Assembly (NCBI GenBank): GCA_963744005.1
Contig: CAVURU010000004.1
Span: forward strand, 1 to 64,000
Source of the DNA: Palsa-504 sp963744005
GTDB taxonomy: Bacteria; Actinomycetota; Actinomycetes; Streptosporangiales; Streptosporangiaceae
Length of the DNA stretch: 64,000 bases
Reading direction: 5' to 3'
The notes under the pieces were generated by a model. The model saw only the letters and a program-made list of their open reading frames with translations. It was not told the origin of the DNA and did no database searches. This document shows positions 19,423 through 27,070 of this stretch, in pieces. The position numbers were made by a program, and so were the translations under genes. Within the stretch, counting starts at the first letter, position 1. Each line of letters opens with the position of its first letter.

Positions 19423-20211
19423 GTGACGGCGTTCCGGGGAGCGATTTTCGACGTCGACGGAGTGCTCGTCGACTCCCCGCACGAGAAAGCATGGCGGGAG
19501 TCGCTGCGGCAGCTGATGGAGTCGGACTGGCGCGACATCCGCGACCGGACGAGCTGGTCGCCGGAGGCGTTCACGTCCCGCGTGTATGAAGAGCAGATGT
19601 CCGGCAAGCCCCGTGCCAGCGGCGCGCGGGCGGCCCTGGCGTATTTCCAGGTCCCCGATGACGAGGGCAAGCGGCTGGCCGAGTACACCGACCGGAAGCA
19701 GGCGATGGTGACCCGGCTTATCCAGGCCGGCGACTTCACCGCATACCCCGACGCGCTGCGCTTCATCATCGCCGTCAAAGACGCCGGGATCAAGGTGGCG
19801 GCCGCCTCCTCGTCCAAGAACGCCGGGCTGTTCCTGCGGCAGATAAGGCTCGACCGATTCGCCCGCGAGCACGCGATCTCCGCAGCGTGGCTGCGCCCCG
19901 GGCTGACGCTGCTCGAGTGTTTCGACGCCGATGTCTCGGGCCGGGATTTCGCGCACGGAAAGCCGCATCCGGAGATGTTCCTCACCGCTGCGCACGAGCT
20001 CGGCGTGGCCCCCGAGGACTCAGTCGTGCTGGAGGACGCTGCGGCGGGCATCCAGGCCGCCAAGGCCGGCGGCATGGCCGCGATCGGAATCGCGCGCGCC
20101 CATGACGCCGGGCTCCTGACCGCGGCACACGCCGACATCGTGGTCCCCACGCTTGACGACGTCGACCTCAGCGCGCTGGCCGACGGCCGCCTGGCCAGCC
20201 TAAAGGCCTAG
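19423..20211 (+). CDS. HAD hydrolase, beta-phosphoglucomutase-like
   Basis: A 262-residue HAD-superfamily protein from GTG 19423 behind GGGGGAGG. Motif I is FDVDGVLVDS (nucleophile and acid Asp), motif II is in VAAASSSKNA, the Lys is in HGKPHPEMF and motif IV is DSVVLEDAAAGIQAAKAGG. The cap contains the SGKPRASGARAALAYF loop. It probably turns the beta-glucose-1-phosphate made by the adjacent GH65 phosphorylase into glucose-6-phosphate, feeding glycolysis. The tight spacing supports one operon. Confidence 0.88.
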   Translation: MTAFRGAIFDVDGVLVDSPHEKAWRESLRQLMESDWRDIRDRTSWSPEAFTSRVYEEQMSGKPRASGARAALAYFQVPDDEGKRLAEYTDRKQAMVTRLIQAGDFTAYPDALRFIIAVKDAGIKVAAASSSKNAGLFLRQIRLDRFAREHAISAAWLRPGLTLLECFDADVSGRDFAHGKPHPEMFLTAAHELGVAPEDSVVLEDAAAGIQAAKAGGMAAIGIARAHDAGLLTAAHADIVVPTLDDVDLSALADGRLASLKA

Positions 20212-20372
20212 CTTTGGGTGGTGGGTGTGCTCACCCGTCAATAACGGGTTCGGGGTTTCTAGAAACGTTTTGCTAGTTTCTGGTCCCGGAGATACGCTGA
20301 TCGAAGGCACCGGGGACCAGCCCGCCGAGAGCGGTCGGCTACCGCGGCGCCACCGGAGAAGAGGTGCGGGCG
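20212..20372. promoter_or_regulatory. Terminator-like hairpins and palindromic site upstream of SPFH gene
   Basis: Just after the HAD stop are two small hairpins: GGGTG-CACCC at 20223-20236 and CCCGT-ACGGG at 20234-20248. These overlap, so they could alternate. A perfect 12-base palindrome GTTTCTAGAAAC lies at 20255-20266, followed by TAGTTTCT at 20274-20281, a partial second site. This AT-rich patch in a GC-rich region looks like an operator for the SPFH gene. The regulator is unknown. Confidence 0.45.
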
Positions 20373-21368
20373 ATGGTTGCCCTGGTTGTCGTCCTAGTAG
20401 TACTCGTCGTGGCCGGGCTCATCGCGGTCGGCCGCTCGGTCAAGGTCGTGCAGCAGTACGAGCAGGGCATCATTTTCAGGTTCGGGCGGGTGCTGCCGGG
20501 GACGCGCAGCGCCGGGCTGCACCTGATCCGGCCGGTCGGCGACCGCATGCAGAAGATCAACATGCAGATCGTCGCCGCGACCATCCCGGCTCAGGAAGGC
20601 ATCACTAAAGACAACGTGACCGTCCGGGTCGATGCCGTGGTCTACTTCCGGGTCGTCGACCCGATCAAGGCGACGATCAACGTGCAGGACTACATGTTCG
20701 CCATCTCCCAGCAGGCGCAGACCTCGCTGCGGTCGATCATCGGCCAGTCCGAGATGGACCAGCTGCTCACCGACCGGGCCTCGGTCAACCGCGAGCTGCG
20801 CCGGATCCTCGACGAGCCGACCGAGGGACCGTGGGGGGTCAGGGTCGAGCGGGTGGAGCTCAAGGACGTCTCGCTGCCCGATTCCATGAAGCGATCGATG
20901 TCCCGGCAGGCCGAGGCGGAACGGGAACGCCGCGCCAGGATCATCACCGCGGACGGCGAGTACCAGGCCTCCAAGCGCCTCGCCGCGGCCGCCAACGTCA
21001 TGTCCCGGGACCCCGCCGCGCTGCAGCTGCGCCTGCTGCAGACCGTGGTCGAGGTCGCCGCGGAAAAGAACAGCACGCTGGTCATGCCGGTGCCGGTCGA
21101 GCTGCTCCGGTTCTTCGAGCGGATGGCGCCGGCCGCGCCTGGCGTCGACACGAGGTCGGCCGAGGAATCGGCGTCACTCGGGGACTTCGGCGAGATGGAT
21201 GCGGCCGAGGCCGGGATCACGGCCGCAGCGCCGCTGGAGATCCCCGAGGTCCCGCCGATCCCGCAGCTGCCCGCGCAGGTCGGCAACGGCAAGCTGGCCG
21301 CCGTCGCGGCGGCGCAGCCGGACGCCGTGGCCCGGGACGACGACGGCGGCGCGGACTCGGGCGCGTAG
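20373..21368 (+). CDS. SPFH/Band 7 (stomatin-like) membrane protein
   Basis: A 331-residue protein. ATG 20373 is preferred over GTG 20364 because the GGAGAAGAGG ribosome site runs right up to the GTG. One N-terminal membrane helix (VALVVVLVVLVVAGLIAVG) is followed by the Band 7 domain: VVQQYEQGIIFRFGRVLPG, ITKDNVTVRVDAVVYFRVVD, QTSLRSIIGQSEMDQLLTDR and a coiled-coil (SRQAEAERERRARIITADGE). The last 90 residues are acidic, Pro/Ala-rich and probably disordered. These proteins organise membrane microdomains and often escort FtsH or NfeD partners; neither lies next to it here. Confidence 0.92.
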   Translation: MVALVVVLVVLVVAGLIAVGRSVKVVQQYEQGIIFRFGRVLPGTRSAGLHLIRPVGDRMQKINMQIVAATIPAQEGITKDNVTVRVDAVVYFRVVDPIKATINVQDYMFAISQQAQTSLRSIIGQSEMDQLLTDRASVNRELRRILDEPTEGPWGVRVERVELKDVSLPDSMKRSMSRQAEAERERRARIITADGEYQASKRLAAAANVMSRDPAALQLRLLQTVVEVAAEKNSTLVMPVPVELLRFFERMAPAAPGVDTRSAEESASLGDFGEMDAAEAGITAAAPLEIPEVPPIPQLPAQVGNGKLAAVAAAQPDAVARDDDGGADSGA

Positions 21369-22424
21369 GCTCCTCCGGTTGGATCTGGGGGACGTGGCAG
21401 CGATCATCTCCTGCCTGTCCTCCGGTTTCCGGACGTTAGCCAATGATCGCGGGCGCAGCATGCCGCCCCGTCCCCGATCGGATTGATTCGCGACCGGGCC
21501 GGCCGGGGAAGGCCCGGCCTCCGCCGGAACGTCACGTCCCTGCCCACCAGGCCGCAATGCCCACCGGATGGCGCTCACGATCGCATGGCCGGTCGGTGGC
21601 ACGATCAGCCGTTCGGCGACCGGCAGGCGCGGCAGCCGCAGTTCCCGCCGCGCCCAGGCCGGGAGCTCGGCGATGGCAGCCGCCGCGAGGACCGCGTAGG
21701 GCCCACGGGCCACCAGCGGCAGCGGCGGATGGCGGACCAGGAACCGGGCCGCCGCCAATGCTTCCGGTGTCGCCCGCAGCTCAGGGCGGTATTCGCGGAG
21801 CACGGCCTCGAGTTCGGCTCGCGTCCGCGGCGGGTCGGGCACTCCGAGGGCCACCGCGGTGCGTGCGGTGTCCGCGACGTATGCGTCGCATCCGGCCTCA
21901 TCAAGCGGCTGTGCGCCATAGCGCTGATGGCAGCGCAGGAAGCTGTCGGTCTCCGCGACGTGCACCCAGCGGAGCAGATGCGGGTCGTCGGCCCGGTACG
22001 GCTGGCCGTCCGGGCCGGTGCCCGTGACATGACGGTGGACACGGCGGACACGTTCGACGGCGTGGTCCGCATCTTCGGCGGGACCGTATGTGGTGGCGGC
22101 CAGGAAGGTACTGGTGCGCTGCAGGCGCCCCCACGGGTCGTTGCGGTAATCGGAATGCTGCGCGACCGCGATCATGGCCACCGGGTGCAGTGATTGCAGC
22201 AGCAGGGCGCGGAGCCCGCCGACGAACATCGCCGCATCGCCGTGTACGCGCCGGATGGGACGGTCGTCCGCGAACCACCGCGGGCCCGGCGCGGCATGGA
22301 ACTGCTGCCTGCGGGCGGGGCCTTCGGGGCCGGCGACGCGGGCGAAAAGCGCTTCCCCGAGACGCTGCTGCAGCGTGTCCAGGTGCGCGGCAGCCTGCGG
22401 CCGGAGGCCCGGGACTGAATTCAT
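21174..22424 (-). CDS. Oxygenase MpaB family (DUF2236) protein, 3' end doubtful
   Basis: The start is ATG 22424 with GGGAAG upstream. The body has the family signature LLLQSLHPVAMIAVAQHSDY, then RNDPWGRLQRTSTFLAATTYG, and WVHVAETDSFLRCHQRYG, ending its domain at VSAIRWALRPG near 21560. This all-alpha family contains a haem-binding His in the HPVAM segment; members include latex-clearing-like and mycophenolate MpaB' oxygenases. The open frame then runs on as Arg-rich sequence and overlaps the 3' end of the SPFH gene on the other strand by 195 bases. Another frame stops near 21530, so one base is probably missing and the real end is about there. Confidence 0.75.
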   Translation of the reverse strand: MNSVPGLRPQAAAHLDTLQQRLGEALFARVAGPEGPARRQQFHAAPGPRWFADDRPIRRVHGDAAMFVGGLRALLLQSLHPVAMIAVAQHSDYRNDPWGRLQRTSTFLAATTYGPAEDADHAVERVRRVHRHVTGTGPDGQPYRADDPHLLRWVHVAETDSFLRCHQRYGAQPLDEAGCDAYVADTARTAVALGVPDPPRTRAELEAVLREYRPELRATPEALAAARFLVRHPPLPLVARGPYAVLAAAAIAELPAWARRELRLPRLPVAERLIVPPTGHAIVSAIRWALRPGGQGRDVPAEAGPSPAGPVANQSDRGRGGMLRPRSLANVRKPEDRQEMIAATSPRSNRRSLRARVRAAVVVPGHGVRLRRRDGGQLAVADLRGQLRDRRDLGDLQRRCGRDPGLGRIHLAEVPE

Positions 22425-22474
22425 GTGCTGCTTCCCGGCTGCTCCGGTCGGCCGCCATATCTCTGCAATATGCA

Positions 22475-22503
22475 TAGTTAAATCTATATGCACAGTTTAA
22501 CTA
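22475..22503 (-). promoter_or_regulatory. AT-rich operator-like inverted/direct repeat upstream of MpaB-like gene
   Basis: TAGTTAAA (22475-22482) and TTTAACTA (22496-22503) form a perfect 8-bp inverted repeat with a 13-base spacer. The same stretch also contains two direct repeats, TATGCATAGTTAAA and TATGCACAGTTTAA, 18 bases apart. It lies 51-79 bases upstream of the MpaB-like start and is the most AT-rich patch around. This is the layout of a TetR- or MarR-type operator. Confidence 0.6.
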
Positions 22504-22563
22504 CGAGCGCCGCGCCGCGCTCCTCGAGCGCTTTGCCGCAGGCCGCCCAGGCTCGCCCCGGAC

Positions 22564-23367
22564 TCAGCGGCCGGTGAATACCGGGTCGCGCCTCTCCCGG
22601 AACGACGCGACGCCTTCTTGCTGATCGGGCGACCCGATCAGCGCCACGTTGAGCAGGTTCTCGTGATCGGTGTACGCGTCGAGCTCCGTCAGCACCGCCC
22701 GGTTGACGCTGGCCTTCCAGGCCGCGTAGACCCTCGTCGGGCCGACCGCCAGCTCGTGCACGAAGGCCTGCAGCTCGCGATCCCAGTCCGCGGCCGGCCA
22801 GAGGCGCTGGACGATGCCGAACCGCTCCGCCTCGGCCGCCTCGATGACCCGGCCGGTCATCAGGAGATCCATGGCCCGCGACGCCCCGATGAGATGAGGC
22901 AGCATGAGGCCGACGCCCTGGTTGGCGTAGATCGCCTTGCCGGAGCGGATGTCGCCGATCAGCGCGTCGTCACGCGCCACGCGGAAGTCGCACGCCAGGG
23001 CGATCACCCAGCCGGCCCCGTGCGTGCGCCCGTTGAGCGCGGCGACGATCGGCTTGGGCGCCGACAGCAGCGTCTTGATCATCCGGTAGTGCGGGCCGCG
23101 GGTCACGGTACGCGCAATGCGGTCGGCCGGCTCGGCGGAGATCTCGTCGCCCATCCCGCCCACGATGTCGTCGCCGGAGGAGAACGCCCGCCCGGCGCCG
23201 GTGATGACGATGACCCGCACCGCGGGATCCTCGCCCAGCGCGGTCACCCAGTCGATGATCCCGAACACCATCGCCCACCGGATCGCGTTGAGCTTCTCCG
23301 GCCGGTTCAGCGTAATCGTCGCGACACCGTCGGTCAGATCGAAGGTCAAGCCCTCTACATCCTGCAT
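22564..23367 (-). CDS. Enoyl-CoA hydratase/isomerase family protein
   Basis: A 267-residue crotonase from ATG 23367 (an in-frame ATG at 23385 is the alternative). Family parts are VATITLNRPEKLNAIRWAMV, the oxyanion loop GAGRAFSSGDDIVGG, LNGRTHGAGWVIALACDFR and the later YANQGVGLMLPHLIGASRAM. The Glu pair typical of true hydratases is not evident at the second site (YANQGVG), so it may be an isomerase, a dehydrogenase-type or another crotonase activity. It is transcribed away from the nitronate monooxygenase gene. Confidence 0.88.
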   Translation of the reverse strand: MQDVEGLTFDLTDGVATITLNRPEKLNAIRWAMVFGIIDWVTALGEDPAVRVIVITGAGRAFSSGDDIVGGMGDEISAEPADRIARTVTRGPHYRMIKTLLSAPKPIVAALNGRTHGAGWVIALACDFRVARDDALIGDIRSGKAIYANQGVGLMLPHLIGASRAMDLLMTGRVIEAAEAERFGIVQRLWPAADWDRELQAFVHELAVGPTRVYAAWKASVNRAVLTELDAYTDHENLLNVALIGSPDQQEGVASFRERRDPVFTGR

Positions 23368-23584
23368 GCCACAGTGGTACCTCAAGATGGCAGGCCGCGG
23401 CTAGAGCCGCCCGCCAAGTCAGCCGCCCGCCAAAGTCCTGGGGGCCGACCGGCCCCTGACCGCGACGCCGGCCGCGCCCGCCGCCCGCGGAAACGCGAAA
23501 ATACGCGAAACGAGCCGTTTACCTGCCCATCCCGCGTATCTAGACTGATGCGTAAGTCTTATCGTCGGCGAAAGGAGTCCATTG

Positions 23585-24715
23585 ATGCCAGCCACTCTTG
23601 CCTCGGAATTCGGCGTCGGGTATCCGATATTCGCGTTCAGCCACTGCCGGGATGTGGTGGCCGAAGTAAGCCGGCGCGGCGGATTCGGCGTGTTCGGCGC
23701 GGCGAGCCACACGGTCGAGGAACTCGACACCGAGCTCGACTGGATTGACAGCCACAGCGGCGGGAACCCGTACGGCGTCGACGTGCTCTTGCCTGCTAGG
23801 ACCGCCGACACGGGGACGCTGGATCCGCGGCGGCTTCGGGACGAACTGGCCGCTCTCATTCCGGAGGAGCACCGGAAGTTCGTGCGCCGGATTCTAGAGG
23901 AAAACGGAATTCCGACCCGGCCGATCGATGCCCCGTTCAAATACACCGGTAACCTGATCATCACGAACGCGGGCACCTTGCCGATGATCGATATTATCCT
24001 CGGGCACCGGTTGTGCCGGTTCTTCGTCAGCGCGCTCGGGACGCCGCGCCCGGACGTGATCAGGCGATTCCACGACGCGGATGTCAAGGTCGGCGCCCTG
24101 GCCGGAAACGTGCAGCACGCGGTGCGTCACGTCCAGGGCGGCGTCGACATCGTGGTCGCGCAGGGCACCGAAGCAGGCGGCCACACCGGCGAGATCTCGA
24201 CCCTGGTCCTCACCCCCGACGTCGTCGATGCGGTGGCTCCGGCGCCGGTGCTCTCGGCCGGCGGCATCGGGACCGGCCGGCAGATCGCGGCCTGCCTGGC
24301 CCTCGGGGCCAAGGGCGTATGGACGGGCTCGATCTGGCTGACAGTGGTCGAGGCGGCCACCACGGCGGAGGAGCGAGCTCAGCTGATCGCGGGCACTGCT
24401 TCGGACACGGTCCGCTCGAAATCGATGACCGGCAAGCCGGTCCGTCAGCTGCGCAGCACGTGGACGGACGCCTGGTCCAGGCCCGATGCTCCCGCTGCGC
24501 TGGAGATCCCGCTCCAGATGATGCTCGTCGAAGACGCGCTCGCGGATGACGTCGTTGATCGACGCGCCGCCGCGGGCCTAGCCAAACCCATAGTCGGACA
24601 GATCGTCGGACGGATGAACGCCGTCCGCTCGGTGCGCGAGGTCATGGATGATCTCGTCGCGGAGCTCATCACGACGATCACTGACCTGCCCGAGGTGCTG
24701 GAAGGCGATATTTAG
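23585..24715 (+). CDS. Nitronate monooxygenase / 2-nitropropane dioxygenase-like flavoprotein
   Basis: A 376-residue TIM-barrel FMN protein from ATG 23585 behind AAAGGAG. Features are GVGYPIFAFSHCRDVVAEVS at the N-terminus, the FMN phosphate-binding and catalytic-loop region IVVAQGTEAGGHTGEISTLV (His of GGHTG) and PVLSAGGIGTGRQIAACLAL. The family oxidises alkyl nitronates, detoxifying compounds such as propionate-3-nitronate; some members are enoyl reductases instead. The residues 45-130 insert is longer than in the minimal family. It is divergent from an enoyl-CoA hydratase gene, suggesting shared control. Confidence 0.88.
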   Translation: MPATLASEFGVGYPIFAFSHCRDVVAEVSRRGGFGVFGAASHTVEELDTELDWIDSHSGGNPYGVDVLLPARTADTGTLDPRRLRDELAALIPEEHRKFVRRILEENGIPTRPIDAPFKYTGNLIITNAGTLPMIDIILGHRLCRFFVSALGTPRPDVIRRFHDADVKVGALAGNVQHAVRHVQGGVDIVVAQGTEAGGHTGEISTLVLTPDVVDAVAPAPVLSAGGIGTGRQIAACLALGAKGVWTGSIWLTVVEAATTAEERAQLIAGTASDTVRSKSMTGKPVRQLRSTWTDAWSRPDAPAALEIPLQMMLVEDALADDVVDRRAAAGLAKPIVGQIVGRMNAVRSVREVMDDLVAELITTITDLPEVLEGDI

Positions 24716-24742
24716 GCCCTGTTCGATATTTAGGCCCCGTTC
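24707..24742. repeat. 18-base tandem duplication across a stop codon
   Basis: The unit GATATTTAGGCCCTGTTC (24707-24724) is repeated with one change at 24725-24742. The first copy contains the last codons and TAG stop of the nitronate monooxygenase gene, so the repeat also duplicates the stop. Confidence 0.85.
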
Positions 24743-24787
24743 GCGCTGGTGCGCGGTGTTCCCGGGGCGGTTGGTACGGTGGCCATC

Positions 24788-25520
24788 GTGGGTGACGTCC
24801 GGGACACAGCGGTCAGCGAACTGGCCCCGGCTGGCGTGCTGCGCGCCGCGATCAACCTGGGTAACCCGGTCCTGGCCCAAGGCCCGGCGGCGGCGCCGGC
24901 CGGGGTGACGGTGGACATCGCGGCGGAGCTCGGCCGCCGCCTCGGGGTCCCGGTGGAGCTGGTCTGCGTCGATGCGGCCCGGGAGAGCTTCGGCGGCGAT
25001 GCTGCGCGGCAGCGCCGATATCTGCTTCCTGGCCATCGAGCCGGCCCGGGCGGCCGAGGTCGCCTTCACCGCGCCGTACCTGGTCATCGAGGGGGTCTTC
25101 GTCGTCCCCGGGGACTCCCGCATCACCTCGCAGGCCGACCTGGATCGGGCCGGCGTGCGCGTCGGCGTGAACGAAGGGTCGGCGTACGACCTGTTCCTGT
25201 CCCGGACCCTGCAGCAGGCCAGCCTGGTGCGGGGTCCGGACGGGCTCGGGTTGCTGCGCGGGCAGGGCCTCGACGCGGGCGCCGGGATCCGCCAGGTGAT
25301 CAGCGGCTTCGTGGCCAGCAACCCCGGGTTCCGGATGATCGATGCGGCCTTCATGCAGATCCGGCAGGCGGTGGGGACCCTGCGCACCCGCAGCCCGGAC
25401 ACCCTCGGGTTCCTCGCCGCGGTCATCGAGGACCTGAAGGCCAGCGGCTTCATCGCCGACGCGCTGCGGCGCTCGGGCCAGGACGCCGCCCTCGTCGCCC
25501 CGGCTGAGCCGCCCCGCTGA
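24788..25520 (+). pseudogene. Periplasmic-binding-protein-like (SBP family 3) gene, one frame shift
   Basis: GTG 24788 opens VGDVRDTAVSELAPAGVLRA followed by AINLGNPVLAQG, the standard first strand of family 3 solute-binding folds. One extra base near 24995 shifts the frame; it then continues with MLRGSADICFLAIEPARAAE, PYLVIEGVFVVPGDS and GVNEGSAYDLFLSR to the stop at 25518. The joined product is about 243 residues. No signal peptide or lipobox is present and no permease or ATPase gene is near, so it may be a cytoplasmic binding or enzyme-like homologue. The intact downstream frame suggests a base-call error. Confidence 0.78.
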
Positions 25521-25658
25521 GCCCTGATCAGCCCCGCCGTCACGCCGTGTCGTAGGCGCTTGAGCAGTGCGTAGCCCGCCTTGGCAACGGCTGCCGGTAG
25601 GTCCACGATGAGGTTGTCCGAGCAGAGCGCAGCGACACCGCCAAGGAGGCGCCCGTCC

Positions 25659-25955
25659 ATGAGCGCGTACTTCATCGTCAACTACCGGGTCACCAACGAC
25701 GAGGGCTACCAGAAGTACCTTCAGGCGGCGGGCAGCACGCTGGCCCAGCATGGTGGCGAGGTGCTGGTCGTGGATCGCGCATCGGAGCCGGTCGAGGGCA
25801 GCCCTGCGCCCGTCACGGTGGTCATCCGCTTCGAGTCGAAGGAAGCGGCGCGCGGCTGGTACGAAAGCCCCGAGTACCAGGCGGCCATCCACCACCGGCT
25901 GGACAACAGCGAGGGCCTGGGCGTGTTCTGCGACGGGCTCGTACCTCAGGCCTGA
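25659..25955 (+). CDS. DUF1330 family protein
   Basis: A 98-residue ferredoxin-like-fold protein from ATG 25659 with AAGGAGG upstream. DUF1330 features are YFIVNYRVTNDEGYQKYLQA, GGEVLVVDRASEPVEG, VTVVIRFESKEAARGWYESP and EYQAAIHHR. These resemble dimeric alpha-beta barrel monooxygenase or stress proteins, with no proven reaction. About 140 bases without a clear gene separate it from the binding-protein gene upstream. Confidence 0.9.
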   Translation: MSAYFIVNYRVTNDEGYQKYLQAAGSTLAQHGGEVLVVDRASEPVEGSPAPVTVVIRFESKEAARGWYESPEYQAAIHHRLDNSEGLGVFCDGLVPQA

Positions 25956-26032
25956 CGCATAGGACTGCGGACCCGGGCTAACCCCGCAGGACGGGCCAGG
26001 GGAGCCGGGCCGGCCCGCGATAGACTCCCGGC

Positions 26033-27037
26033 GTGGAAAACGCGCCGTCCAGGATCACGGTGGTGGTGATCGCGCCCGCCCTCGGCGACGACCTGCAGTG
26101 GATATCGGACGTTGACCCGAGAATCGACGTCATCAACGGCAACGCCCTGGCGCGCGGTGTCGAGGGCGGCGAGCGCCTGCTCCGGGACGCGGACGTCGTC
26201 CTGACCGGCTACCCGGTCCCGGACGGAATCGCCGCGCGTGCGCCGCACCTGCGGTGGGCTCAGCAGACTCAGGCGGGCGTGTCGAACCTGCACGGCAAGG
26301 ATCTGTGGGCGTCCGACGTCATACTCACCTCGACCCGCGGTTCCGTGTCGGTGACGGGGATCGCCGAATTCGTCATGGCCGGCGTCTACTACTTCGCCCG
26401 CGGCCTGGAGGAGGCCACGCGGCAGCAGGCGGCGGGCGAGTTCGGCCGTCGCGGGTACGGCCTGCGGGCCGTGACGGGGGCGACCATCGGCGTCGTCGGG
26501 CTCGGCGGGATCGGCGGCGAGGTCGCCCGGCTCGCGCGGGCGGCGGGGATGAAGGTCCTGGCCACCCGGCGGTCGGTGGCGACGCCGCAGCCCGATACCG
26601 GCGGAGTGGACCTGCTGCTGCCCGCCGCGGATCTGGTCAAGCTGGCCGGGGCGAGCGATTACGTCGCGGTGTGCGCGCAGCTGACGGCGCAGACCAGGCA
26701 CCTGCTCGACGCCGAGGTGTTCGCGGCGATGAAGCCGGACACCGTGCTGATCAACGTGGCCCGCGGCGAGATCATCGACGAGGACGCGCTCATCGCCGCA
26801 CTCCGGGAAGGCCGCCTCCGCGGGGCGCTCCTGGACGTCTACGAGGGCGAGCTAGACGGTAAGCCGCCGCCTCGCGAGCTGGTCGAGCTACCGCAGGTCG
26901 TCCTCACTCCGCACATCTCCGGCGGTGGCGACCCGCTCGGCCGTGAGCCAGCCAAGTGGCTGTTCGCCCAAAACCTCCGCCGCTATCTCGATGGCCAGCC
27001 CCTGCTGAACCAGGTCGACCGGGCCCGGGGCTACTAG
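26033..27037 (+). CDS. D-2-hydroxyacid dehydrogenase family protein
   Basis: A 334-residue NAD(P)-dependent dehydrogenase from GTG 26033. The nucleotide-binding fold reads GATIGVVGLGGIGGEVARLA with ATRRS after beta-2, where the Arg suggests NADP preference. The substrate and catalytic residues are in LINVARGEIIDEDALIAAL (Arg and Glu region) and LTPHISGGG (His). The enzyme reduces 2-keto acids such as glyoxylate, hydroxypyruvate or phenylpyruvate. It ends convergent with the IlvD/Edd dehydratase gene, 33 bases apart. The pairing with a sugar-acid dehydratase hints at sugar-acid breakdown, but the strands differ. Confidence 0.9.
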   Translation: MENAPSRITVVVIAPALGDDLQWISDVDPRIDVINGNALARGVEGGERLLRDADVVLTGYPVPDGIAARAPHLRWAQQTQAGVSNLHGKDLWASDVILTSTRGSVSVTGIAEFVMAGVYYFARGLEEATRQQAAGEFGRRGYGLRAVTGATIGVVGLGGIGGEVARLARAAGMKVLATRRSVATPQPDTGGVDLLLPAADLVKLAGASDYVAVCAQLTAQTRHLLDAEVFAAMKPDTVLINVARGEIIDEDALIAALREGRLRGALLDVYEGELDGKPPPRELVELPQVVLTPHISGGGDPLGREPAKWLFAQNLRRYLDGQPLLNQVDRARGY

Positions 27038-27070
27038 CAGGCCGCCGCCGGGGCCCGGCCGACCGGGCGA

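Noticed and set aside
16945..19995. 1016-codon minus-strand open frame
   Set aside because: It lies opposite the GH65 and HAD genes, which have full catalytic motifs. High GC leaves antisense frames open; its sequence is low-complexity.
21174..21368. Extension of the MpaB-like protein into the SPFH gene region
   Set aside because: The extension is Arg-rich, unlike the family, and runs antisense to conserved SPFH coding sequence. A lost stop from a one-base error is more likely.
25530..25660. Minus-strand frame reading LLGGVAALCSDNLIVDLPAA
   Set aside because: It looks somewhat protein-like but has no recognised domain and runs on antisense through the binding-protein gene. Not called.
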